Below are positions 57,739 to 64,000 of a stretch of 64,000 bases of DNA, piece by piece. A model generated the notes under the pieces. That model was not told the origin of the DNA, did not search any database, and saw only the letters and a program-made list of their open reading frames with translations. A program made the position numbers and the translations under genes. Numbering within the stretch: the stretch's first letter is position 1; each line of letters opens with the position of its first letter. This DNA is from CAVQGZ01 sp963714455. Lineage in GTDB: Bacteria; Actinomycetota; Actinomycetes; Jiangellales; Jiangellaceae. The stretch is from assembly GCA_963714455.1 (NCBI GenBank), contig CAVQON010000011.1:62001-126000 (forward strand), written 5' to 3'.

Positions 57739-58974
57739 ATGGCCACCGACAGCCAGATACGGGCCGAAGCCACCGAGATCGAGCTCGGGACACCCGTCGG
57801 GTTCGGCTCGGTGCAGAGCGAGGACGTGATGGTGCTCGCCGCCTACGCCAGCCCCCCGGGCGAGGGCAACGTGGTCGAGCGGGCGATCCTGGCCGACGCC
57901 GCGATCCGAGGCAGCTCCTCGCGGCCGGAGGAGGTCGACTCCTACCGTCCACCGACCGACGAACAGCCCTGGAGCGAGACCGAGGTCACTGTCGACGGGC
58001 AGCGTTGGACGATCGCCCGGGGCAACCCGCGCGCCATGGTGGAGCATCTGGTGCACCCCGACCGCCAGACCCAGATCCGCGCCATCAGCGAGTCGGCGCG
58101 GCTCACGCTGGGGGCCTTCAAGCCGATGGGGGTCGCCTACCGCAAGGGCGACGCCGACTGGGTGATGGCCGGGTACATCCCCGTGCGCGGATGGCGCACG
58201 CCCGTTCGCCGCAGCGGGGGTCGCCCCTTCGACTACCACCGGGTCTGGGACCTCAGCCTGCGCCTCACCCACTGGAGCTGGGTGACGGCCATCGTCGTGC
58301 TGACCGTCACCGGCTACCTTCTGGCCCAGCCGCAGTGGATCCCGGCCGGGTACGTCGACCCGCCGACCGGCTACTTCATCGGCAACGTTCGCCTGGTGCA
58401 CTACCTCGCCGCGGTGCTGCTGTGCCTCGTGCTGCTGGTGCGGGCCTACAACCTGACAGTCAGCAAGATCCCCTACGACCGCTGGAAGGCGCTCATCCCG
58501 TTCAAGTCCAGGCGCGACGTCGTGAACGGGTACAAGACGCTGCGCGGCTACATGTTCATCAAGCCGCACGAGACCCCGGTGTACTTCGGTCACAACCCGC
58601 TGCAACAGCTCACCTACACCGGCGTCTACCTGATCCTGCTCCTGCAGATCGCCACCGGCTTCGCCCTCTGGGGCCTGTACGACCCCGACGCGTTCTTCCT
58701 CAACTGGTTCGGCTGGCTCAACGAGTGGATCGGCACCCCGCAGGTACGCCTGCTGCACTACATGATCATGTGGGGGCTGCTGGTGTTCATCCCGGCGCAT
58801 GTGTACCTGTCGGTGCGCGCCGACAGCGTCGAGCGCACCGGCGCCATCTCGTCGATGGTCAGCGGCGGACGCTGGGTGCGCCGGGGCGCGGTGTTCGAGG
58901 ACTGGCCGAACCCGGACGGCAACAACCCGCCGGTCGGCAGCGAGTACGACGACCGCTCGAGCTCGACCTCGTGA
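57739..58974 (+). CDS. Hydrogenase cytochrome b with P-type-ATPase-N-domain-like extension
   Basis: This 411-residue protein is much longer than usual HyaC-type cytochrome b subunits (about 230-260). Residues about 165-370 are the cytochrome: four membrane helices with heme-ligand histidines His178 (RLTHWSW), His221 (LVHYLAAV), His340 and His354 (LLHYMIMW, IPAHVYLS). It passes electrons to the quinone pool. Residues about 25-150 are an extra soluble domain whose block order (VLAAYASPPG, VVERAIL, RWTIARGNPRAMVEHL, KPMGVAYRKGDADWVMAGYI) resembles by eye the nucleotide-binding domain of P-type ATPases. There is no phosphorylation motif. The frame is continuous and starts 2 bases after the large subunit stop. 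Confidence 0.88.
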   Translation: MATDSQIRAEATEIELGTPVGFGSVQSEDVMVLAAYASPPGEGNVVERAILADAAIRGSSSRPEEVDSYRPPTDEQPWSETEVTVDGQRWTIARGNPRAMVEHLVHPDRQTQIRAISESARLTLGAFKPMGVAYRKGDADWVMAGYIPVRGWRTPVRRSGGRPFDYHRVWDLSLRLTHWSWVTAIVVLTVTGYLLAQPQWIPAGYVDPPTGYFIGNVRLVHYLAAVLLCLVLLVRAYNLTVSKIPYDRWKALIPFKSRRDVVNGYKTLRGYMFIKPHETPVYFGHNPLQQLTYTGVYLILLLQIATGFALWGLYDPDAFFLNWFGWLNEWIGTPQVRLLHYMIMWGLLVFIPAHVYLSVRADSVERTGAISSMVSGGRWVRRGAVFEDWPNPDGNNPPVGSEYDDRSSSTS

Positions 58975-58993
58975 CGGTCGCGGGCACGTCGCT

Positions 58994-59491
58994 GTGAGCA
59001 CGGCAGTGATCGGGCTCGGCAACCCGTTGCTCACCGACGACGGGGTCGGGCTCGCGCTTCTCGAAGCCTTGCGCGACGACGGGTGGGTCGACGTCGACCT
59101 CGTCGACGGCGGGACGTGGGGCCTGTCGCTGCTGCCGGTGCTCGCCGACTGCGAGCGGGTGCTGGTGCTCGACGCGGTCAAGGCCGGCAACGAGCCTGGG
59201 ACGGTCGTGCGCGGCCGCGGCGAAGACGTCCCACGGCTGTACCGCTATCCCCTGAGCCCGCACCAGATCGACCTCACCGAGGTGCTGGCCGCTGCCGAGA
59301 TGACCGGTGGGGTTCCGGCGGTGATGGAGGTGATCGGCGTCGAGCCGGGCTCGACCGACGGGCCCTGCCTGTCACTCACCGACCCGGTCGCGGCGGCCGT
59401 CCCCACAGCGTTGGACGAGGCCCGGCGGGTGCTGCTCGGCTGGGGTCATACCCGTGCGGGCGTCTCGACCACCTCCCCTACCAGCGCGTAG
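58994..59491 (+). CDS. Hydrogenase maturation protease
   Basis: This 165-residue M52-family endopeptidase cleaves the C-terminal tail of the large subunit after nickel insertion. The N-terminus VIGLGNPLLTDDGVGLALLE holds the first metal-binding Asp (Asp15/16), and further acidic and His residues appear in LVLDAVKAGNEPG and SPHQIDLTEVL. Only one start, GTG 58994, fits the motif; it lies 19 bases after the cytochrome gene. No hypA-F genes are in the window, so the rest of the maturation set is elsewhere. The tail after residue 150 is extra. Confidence 0.92.
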   Translation: MSTAVIGLGNPLLTDDGVGLALLEALRDDGWVDVDLVDGGTWGLSLLPVLADCERVLVLDAVKAGNEPGTVVRGRGEDVPRLYRYPLSPHQIDLTEVLAAAEMTGGVPAVMEVIGVEPGSTDGPCLSLTDPVAAAVPTALDEARRVLLGWGHTRAGVSTTSPTSA

Positions 59492-59503
59492 GACGGCTGC
59501 AGG

Positions 59504-59509
59504 TAGCGT
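59504..59509 (+). promoter_or_regulatory. -10 element of leaderless promoter
   Basis: TAGCGT is 7 bases before the GTG at 59517. There is no ribosome binding site, so transcription probably starts at that GTG. Confidence 0.45.
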
Positions 59510-59516
59510 CCGGTTC

Positions 59517-59879
59517 GTGCTCGACTGGCTTGTCATCGCGCTGCAGGTGGTGTGTGTCGTCGCCGCCGTCCTGCTCGGCGTCGAGGGTGCCCGGGGCAAG
59601 GCACCGCTGTGGTGGCACCTCGGGGTCGTCGCTGCGGTCGAGGTGCTGCTGCTGGTGCAGGCCGCCATCGCCACCGTCCTGCTGATCCAGGGCGGCGAGA
59701 TCGTCGGGTCGGCCGGCGTGTTCATCGCCTACCTGGTCGGAACCGTGGCCGCCCTGCCGCTGACCCTGCTCTGGGGCCTGGGCGAGCCGAGCAAGTGGAC
59801 GCTCGTCGCGCTCGCGGTGGCCTGCCTGGTCGTGGCGGTGCTCGTGGTGCGGCTCGACCAGATCTGGGCGGGCGTGTGA
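59517..59879 (+). CDS. Four-helix membrane protein of unknown function
   Basis: This 120-residue protein has four hydrophobic segments (about residues 2-22, 30-52, 58-83 and 92-112). It starts MLDWLVIALQVVCVVAAVLL and contains no polar catalytic motif. The arrangement with the next gene (TGATG overlap) is a two-gene unit of small membrane proteins. No family is recognised with confidence. GTG 59517 was chosen because the -10 element is 7 bases upstream; the upstream in-frame GTG lies inside the protease gene. Confidence 0.65.
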   Translation: MLDWLVIALQVVCVVAAVLLGVEGARGKAPLWWHLGVVAAVEVLLLVQAAIATVLLIQGGEIVGSAGVFIAYLVGTVAALPLTLLWGLGEPSKWTLVALAVACLVVAVLVVRLDQIWAGV

Positions 59880-60316
59880 TGGCCGAACCGACTCAGCCCG
59901 GCTCAGCGCCCGAGGGCACGACTGGCCGTCGCACGTCCAGCGGCTTCGGCCGGGCACTGATCGTCGTCTACGGCGTCTTCGCCGTCTCGGCGTTCGCGCG
60001 CGCGACGGTCCAGATCCTGCGCGACTTCTCCGAGGCCCCGGTGGCGTACTCGCTCTCGGCGTTCGCCGCCGCCGTCTACATCGTGGCGACCGTCGCGCTG
60101 GCCCGGGATGCTCGGCGCACCGCCACCGTCGCCGTGCTCATCGAGCTCGTCGGCGTCCTCGCCGTCGGCGTACTCAGCCTTGCCGACTCCGTGGACTTTC
60201 CCCGGGCCACCGTCTGGTCGTCGTTCGGCGCGGGCTACGGATACGTCCCACTCATCCTTCCGATGGTGGGTCTGTGGTGGATCTGGCATACGCGCGCTCG
60301 GCCTCCCACTGCCTGA
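59879..60316 (+). CDS. Four-helix membrane protein
   Basis: This 145-residue protein begins with a polar stretch (about residues 1-22) then four membrane segments: ALIVVYGVFAVSAFARATVQ, the SLSAFAAAVYIVATVALARD region, TVAVLIELVGVLAVGVLSLA and YVPLILPMVGLWWIWHTRAR. The ATG overlaps the stop of the upstream membrane protein. It resembles small actinobacterial integral membrane proteins of unknown role that begin with a VYGVFAVSAFARA-like helix. Its last 65 bases overlap the convergent hydrolase gene. Confidence 0.75.
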   Translation: MAEPTQPGSAPEGTTGRRTSSGFGRALIVVYGVFAVSAFARATVQILRDFSEAPVAYSLSAFAAAVYIVATVALARDARRTATVAVLIELVGVLAVGVLSLADSVDFPRATVWSSFGAGYGYVPLILPMVGLWWIWHTRARPPTA

Positions 60317-61169
60317 TCTGCGCCACGGTCCACTCAGGGTCTTCGAGCTGCGGGACGTGGCCCAGGTCAGGATGGGTGACCAGCGCCCAGTCGGGGTGCG
60401 CCGCAACGACGCGCCTGGACGAGCTGACCGAGACGAGCCGGTCACGCTCGCCGTGCAGGATCAGGACAGGCGCGCGCACATGGTCGAGCATCTCGTCGTA
60501 GGCACGCCTGCGCAGCATGCTCGTCACCGTCGAGCGGGCAGCCTGCTCCATGGCCAGCTCGGTGCCCACGTAGTCGGCGCGGGTGCGCGCCATCTCGACC
60601 ATCTGTGCGACGACGTCGTCGGGCACCCGCTCGGGGTGCACGGTGCACATCTCGAGCATCTGGGCGATCTGCTCCTCGGGCGAGAGACGCGACCGGCGGC
60701 TCGCCAGAATGCTCGCCCCCAGTCGAGGGATTCCGGTGATGGAGACCCCCGCTGCGACCAGCGGCTCGGGAACCCATCGGCCTGCGATCGGCAGGGCGGG
60801 CCCGATCAGCACGAGCTGGCGCACCGTGTCGGGGTGACGTGCGGCCTGCAGCAGGCTGACCATGCCGCCCATCGAGTTGCCCAGCAGGGTGACCGGCTGG
60901 CCGACGACCTCGACGATGAACCGGTGCAGCAGCCGCTCGTTCGCGACCACGTCCGTGCCGCGCTGCTCAGCCGGGGTGTGCCCGTGCCCGGCGAGGTCGA
61001 GGGCGTACACGCGGTGGTCGGTCGCGAGGTCGGGCGCGACGGCGAGCCAGTTGGTGTGCGAGCCGCCCAGCCCGTGCACTGCGACGATCGGCGGCGCATC
61101 GGCCGGCCCGCCCACGTCGAGCCAGTGCGTCCGGCCGTCCAGGTCGCTCCACCGCGACTGCGTCACCAC
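60252..61169 (-). CDS. Alpha/beta hydrolase
   Basis: This 305-residue hydrolase has the complete catalytic set. VAVHGLGGSHTNWLAVAPDL forms the oxyanion strand, LLGNSMGGMVSLLQAARHPD carries the nucleophile Ser, and the acid and histidine lie in LHGERDRLVSVS and HPDLGHVPQLED. The substrate is unknown; it resembles BphD/lipase-like enzymes. The start is GTG 61169. Its C-terminus overlaps the membrane-protein gene on the other strand by 65 bases, so one of the two ends might be shorter than annotated, though both stops are clear. Confidence 0.85.
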   Translation of the reverse strand: MVTQSRWSDLDGRTHWLDVGGPADAPPIVAVHGLGGSHTNWLAVAPDLATDHRVYALDLAGHGHTPAEQRGTDVVANERLLHRFIVEVVGQPVTLLGNSMGGMVSLLQAARHPDTVRQLVLIGPALPIAGRWVPEPLVAAGVSITGIPRLGASILASRRSRLSPEEQIAQMLEMCTVHPERVPDDVVAQMVEMARTRADYVGTELAMEQAARSTVTSMLRRRAYDEMLDHVRAPVLILHGERDRLVSVSSSRRVVAAHPDWALVTHPDLGHVPQLEDPEWTVAQIRQWEAERAYARSTTDPPSEG

Positions 61170-61261
61170 GCACCACTCCGCTCACAGGTCGCCGGGAAGA
61201 ACCTCGCTACCTGGGCAAGGTATCGCCGGTTCAGCACTGAAGCAGCCTGGGGTGGCAGGTG

Positions 61262-61708
61262 TCAGGCAGGCTCGACCTCAGCGACCAGGTCGGGCGACTC
61301 GGGCTTGCCGGCCGGGATGACCAGCACCGGGCACGACCCCATGCGGATGCAGGCGGTGCTCACCGAGCCCAGCACCGGGTTGCTGATCTTCGACATGCCG
61401 TGGCTGCCGAGGACGAGCAGCGCGGCGTCGCTCGACGCGTTGACCAGCACGACTGCCGGGTCGCCGGGAACCACCTCGTACGAGACCGGCGGAGCGGCGT
61501 CCACCTGCGCAACCATCTCGTTGATGATCTGCCCGAGACCGGCCTCCGCTGCCCGCACGTTCGCGGCGGTCTCGGCTGCGTCGTCGGTCTTCGCGACCGT
61601 CATGATCGCCTCGACGCTCGTCCCGACCCTCGCGGCGTAGGGAAGGGCCCAGGCCAGGGCTTGCCGGGACTGGTCCGATCCGTCGACGCCCACCAGCACA
61701 GGTCTCAC
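61262..61708 (-). CDS. Universal stress protein, single domain
   Basis: This 148-residue protein has the ATP-binding UspA motif LVLGSHGMSKISNPVLGSVS (G-2x-G-9x-G-S/T). VGVDGSDQSRQALAWAL is the N-terminal strand and helix. Such proteins respond to hypoxia, starvation or stress; regulation is not evident from sequence here. The start is GTG 61708. It lies 19 bases from the transglycosylase-like gene. Confidence 0.92.
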   Translation of the reverse strand: MRPVLVGVDGSDQSRQALAWALPYAARVGTSVEAIMTVAKTDDAAETAANVRAAEAGLGQIINEMVAQVDAAPPVSYEVVPGDPAVVLVNASSDAALLVLGSHGMSKISNPVLGSVSTACIRMGSCPVLVIPAGKPESPDLVAEVEPA

Positions 61709-61727
61709 AGCACCTCAGCCTAGGCGG

Positions 61728-62366
61728 TCAGTACCAGCCGACAGCCTGCGAGTGCCCCCAGGCACCGCACGGGGTGCCGTAGACCTGGCTGATGTAGTCC
61801 AGGCCCCAGCTGATCTGGGTCACCGGGTTGGTCTGCCAGTCCGCGCCGTGGCTGGCCATCTTCGACCCGGGCAGCGACTGCGGGATGCCGTAGGCGTCCG
61901 AGGTCGGGTTGTCGGCCGTGGGGTTCCAGCCGCTTTCCTTCGTCCAGAGGCTGTCGAGGCAGGAGAACTGGTCAGCGCCCCAGCCGTAGCGGTCGGCGGC
62001 CATCTGCGCGGCCACCGCGCGCGGGTCGGCGGCGGCACGCGCGGACGACCGGGCCGCCTGCTCGGCGGCGGCAGCACGGGCGGCCTCGGCCCGCTTCGCC
62101 TTCTGGCGCGCAGCCTTCTCGGCCTGGCGCTCGGCCTTCGCCTGCGCAGCCTGGGCGCGCTCGGCGGCGGAGCGCTCCTCCAGCGCGTCCGCGGCGCCCG
62201 ACGTCATGGCCTGGACCTCGGCGATCGACGGTGCCTCGGTCGCCACGCTCGGCTCGGACGGCGCCGAGTCGGCCGCCACCGCCAACGGGACGGCCGTGCT
62301 CGCGCTCAGCACGGCGACGAGTGACGCGGCCACGACGGCGGGGCGGTGGCGGGCGAAGAGATGCAT
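61728..62366 (-). CDS. Secreted lytic-transglycosylase-like protein
   Basis: This 212-residue protein has a signal peptide (about residues 1-31, core VVAASLVAVLSASTAVPLAV) and a long Ala/Glu/Lys-rich helix that could be a coiled coil (about 60-115). The C-terminal domain (about 125-212) includes FSCLDSLWTKESGWNPTADN with the catalytic Glu, GIPQSLPG and WGLDYISQVYG, the transglycosylase SLT-like fold found in many actinobacterial secreted proteins. Cys134 and a later Cys could form a disulfide. It probably cleaves peptidoglycan. The upstream gap has an AT-rich stretch (about 62387-62412) where its promoter likely lies. Confidence 0.85.
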   Translation of the reverse strand: MHLFARHRPAVVAASLVAVLSASTAVPLAVAADSAPSEPSVATEAPSIAEVQAMTSGAADALEERSAAERAQAAQAKAERQAEKAARQKAKRAEAARAAAAEQAARSSARAAADPRAVAAQMAADRYGWGADQFSCLDSLWTKESGWNPTADNPTSDAYGIPQSLPGSKMASHGADWQTNPVTQISWGLDYISQVYGTPCGAWGHSQAVGWY

Positions 62367-62455
62367 GCCACGACCGTTCCCACCCCGCTTCGTTACCAAA
62401 CCTTTATCTTCACCAGCGGATGGGGTCGGGTAGTGCCCGCCTCGCGCAGCCTCCC

Positions 62456-63286
62456 TCAGGCCGCAGCCAGCACCGCCGCGACGACGGCCACCACGAAGCC
62501 GGCGAGCTCGATCATGCCGATCACGCCGGGACGCAGCGGACGGCGTCCGACGACGAAGGCACGCGCCGCGAGCAGCACGAACGGCACGACGAGCCACCAC
62601 CCCTGCGGCAGGCCCCACCACACGGCGAGACAGGCGGCGGCAGCAACACTGGCCAGCGCAACAGCGCGAGAAGCGACGGCGAAGCGCGGGTCGCGCCGCT
62701 CCCGGATCAGTGACTTCACGTGCAGCGTCGACCCCACGAGCACCAGTGCGCACATGACGGCGAGGACCCAGACCTCGCTCGGCACCGAGCCGAGCGGCGG
62801 TGGTGCCCACGACTGCTCCCCGGTGGCCACCGCCCAGGTGACCGGCACCATCGCCGTGCACTCGACGATCAGCACGCCGTCGTTGACCAGCGATCGCTCG
62901 TCGTTGCGCCGCGCGTACGCCAGGTTCACCGCGAACAGCACCATCAGCCCGAGTCCCACCCACACCAGCCAAGGCCGGGCCACCAGCAGCACGACGACGA
63001 GCGGCACCAGCGCGAGGGAGAACACCACGAACGGACGCCGAAACCGTGCCGGACGCCTCGCCCGTACCAGCCCCAGCGCCGCGTACGACCAGGGGTAGGC
63101 CAGCACCCACGCCAACGTGAGCACGACGACCAGCCACGACCATCCGGTGACCGTGACGGCCAGCAGAACCGGCAGGCCCAAGAACGCCCAGGCGCCGTGC
63201 TGCGGCGGGATGTACTGGTGCACCGCACCCGACCTGCCCACGACCCGTCCCTTCACACCTCGGCCCCCGGCCGAGCGTGACCCCAT
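62456..63286 (-). CDS. YwiC-like membrane protein
   Basis: This protein of about 276 residues has seven to eight membrane helices. The starting block YIPPQHGAWAFLGLPVLLAV is the YwiC-like family signature, and the loop LAYARRNDERSLVNDGVLIV resembles the polyprenyltransferase-like Asp/Arg loop of distantly related UbiA proteins. Function is unknown. The assigned start is the first ATG; GTG codons at residues 11 and 22 are also plausible. It is upstream of the lytic-transglycosylase-like gene on the same strand. Confidence 0.82.
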   Translation of the reverse strand: MGSRSAGGRGVKGRVVGRSGAVHQYIPPQHGAWAFLGLPVLLAVTVTGWSWLVVVLTLAWVLAYPWSYAALGLVRARRPARFRRPFVVFSLALVPLVVVLLVARPWLVWVGLGLMVLFAVNLAYARRNDERSLVNDGVLIVECTAMVPVTWAVATGEQSWAPPPLGSVPSEVWVLAVMCALVLVGSTLHVKSLIRERRDPRFAVASRAVALASVAAAACLAVWWGLPQGWWLVVPFVLLAARAFVVGRRPLRPGVIGMIELAGFVVAVVAAVLAAA

Positions 63287-63330
63287 TGTGTGCCCGGGTC
63301 CGAACAGTCATGGCGTGGGGTGTCGCCCCG

Positions 63331-64000
63331 TCAGTCGTTGCCGGAGGCGTCGAGGTTGGCGACCGTGCGAACCACTCGGTCGGTGATCTCGTCGGGGACG
63401 AACGCGAGCGCCCGCACCGGCAGCGCCTCGCGCCCGACCAGGTAGCGGCGCTTGGGTCGCGAGCTCTCCACGGCTGACGCGATCGCCCTGGCCACCGCGT
63501 CCGGCGGCGGGGCGACGCGCTCGAACCACCCGTTGAGGGCCGCCACCCGGGCAAGGCCGGCGGCGTACGGCGACTCGTCGTCCGCAGCAGCCAGCTGCTC
63601 CTCCGCCTTGGTCAGGATGGACGTGGCGAAGAAGCCCGGCTCGACCAGCACCACCTTGACACCGAAGGGTGCGACCTCGACGCGCAGCACGTCCGAGAGG
63701 GCCTCGAGCCCGAACTTCGACGCGTGGTACCAGGCGTGGAAGGGCAGCACCGCGGCTCGTCCGGCGATGGAGGAGACGTTGACGATGCGTCCGCGACCGG
63801 CCCGGCGCATGGCCGGCAGGGCACAGGCGGCCACCACGCCCGGGGTGACGAGGTTGACGTCGAGCAGCGCCTTGGCGTCGGCCGCGCTCACCGTCTCGAC
63901 CGCCCCGGTGATGCTGCTGCCCGCGTTGTTGACCACCGCGTAGAAGTCGGGCAGCCGCGGCCACCGGGCGACGAGCGCGTCGTGGTCGGAGACGTCCAGC
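63331..64000 (-). CDS. SDR-family oxidoreductase, N-terminus outside the window
   Basis: The C-terminal about 222 residues are seen. The segment FYAVVNNAGSSITGAVETVS is the SDR NNAG motif. The active site YHASKFGLEALSDVLRVEVA has the Tyr and Lys, and VNVSSIAGRAAVLPFHAWYH supplies the Ser. The TGxxxGxG nucleotide loop would be to the right of the window. The enzyme would oxidise or reduce an alcohol/ketone with NAD(P); substrate unknown. Confidence 0.88.
   Translation of the reverse strand, partial: LDVSDHDALVARWPRLPDFYAVVNNAGSSITGAVETVSAADAKALLDVNLVTPGVVAACALPAMRRAGRGRIVNVSSIAGRAAVLPFHAWYHASKFGLEALSDVLRVEVAPFGVKVVLVEPGFFATSILTKAEEQLAAADDESPYAAGLARVAALNGWFERVAPPPDAVARAIASAVESSRPKRRYLVGREALPVRALAFVPDEITDRVVRTVANLDASGND

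Noticed and set aside
62367..62455. Riboswitch (c-di-AMP type) before the lytic-transglycosylase-like gene
   Set aside because: The 89-base gap is AT-richer than its surroundings but shows no conserved riboswitch core, and it is too short for that class.

Overview
The window is very GC-rich, dense with GTG starts and tightly overlapping genes, and carries several actinobacterial hallmarks: a WhiB-type Fe-S regulator, tandem ArsA-type ATPases, a Crp/GlxR-like regulator, a MarP-like periplasmic protease, a class E sortase, a LytR_C protein, a DUF1876 protein and a holin-X family protein. It looks like ordinary chromosome of a free-living, aerobic actinomycete. The genus cannot be fixed from this sequence. 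No insertion sequence, prophage, CRISPR array or replication origin was seen. Both ends cut genes (acetyl-CoA synthetase on the left, a short-chain dehydrogenase on the right).

Layout. 1-8.2 kb: end of acs, glycerol catabolism (glpD, glpK), a CBS-domain protein coupled to an ArsB/NhaD-type ion transporter, nhaA, a holin-X protein and an alpha/beta hydrolase. 8.2-19 kb: the conserved block marP-NUDIX-nth / crp / MBL-NUDIX-ridA-DUF4177 / arsA-arsA / whiB / ponA. 19-29.8 kb: metallophosphoesterase, tRNA-Pro, asd-lysC, recR-ybaB-dnaX, SRP RNA, two tRNA-Ser genes, a LytR_C protein behind a leaderless 12-codon uORF, a K+/H+ antiporter, tadA and upp. 30-42.4 kb: pntAB, MFS transporter, beta-carbonic anhydrase with a phosphoribosyltransferase, sortase E with a tiny membrane partner, rsgA and a large P-type ATPase. 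42.3-45.2 kb: a sulfur-stress operon (rhodanese, CstB-like persulfide dioxygenase-rhodanese, TauE exporter) behind a perfect CsoR/CstR-type palindrome. 45.2-54.5 kb: PAC2 protein, lipoprotein, hydrolase, cyclic-nucleotide-domain protein, tetR-mmpL with tandem operators, an M28 peptidase, an old yellow enzyme and a membrane-anchored DsbA-like protein. 54.8-59.5 kb: a four-gene membrane-bound [NiFe]-hydrogenase operon. 59.5-64 kb: small membrane proteins, a hydrolase, universal stress protein, secreted lytic-transglycosylase-like protein, YwiC-like protein and an SDR.

The most striking feature is the hydrogenase operon. The small subunit has a mixed proximal-cluster signature: one of the two extra cysteines of O2-tolerant enzymes is present and the other is Gly. 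The cytochrome b subunit carries an N-terminal extension of about 150 residues whose motif order resembles the nucleotide-binding domain of a P-type ATPase. Other points are an orphan CstR-type operator, an internal lysC-beta start, a CRP box in front of crp, a GHGWG hydrolase lacking its nucleophile, palindromic intergenic repeats that share an 11-mer, and a recurring arrangement in which a -10 hexamer sits 6-7 bases before the start codon, implying many leaderless mRNAs.
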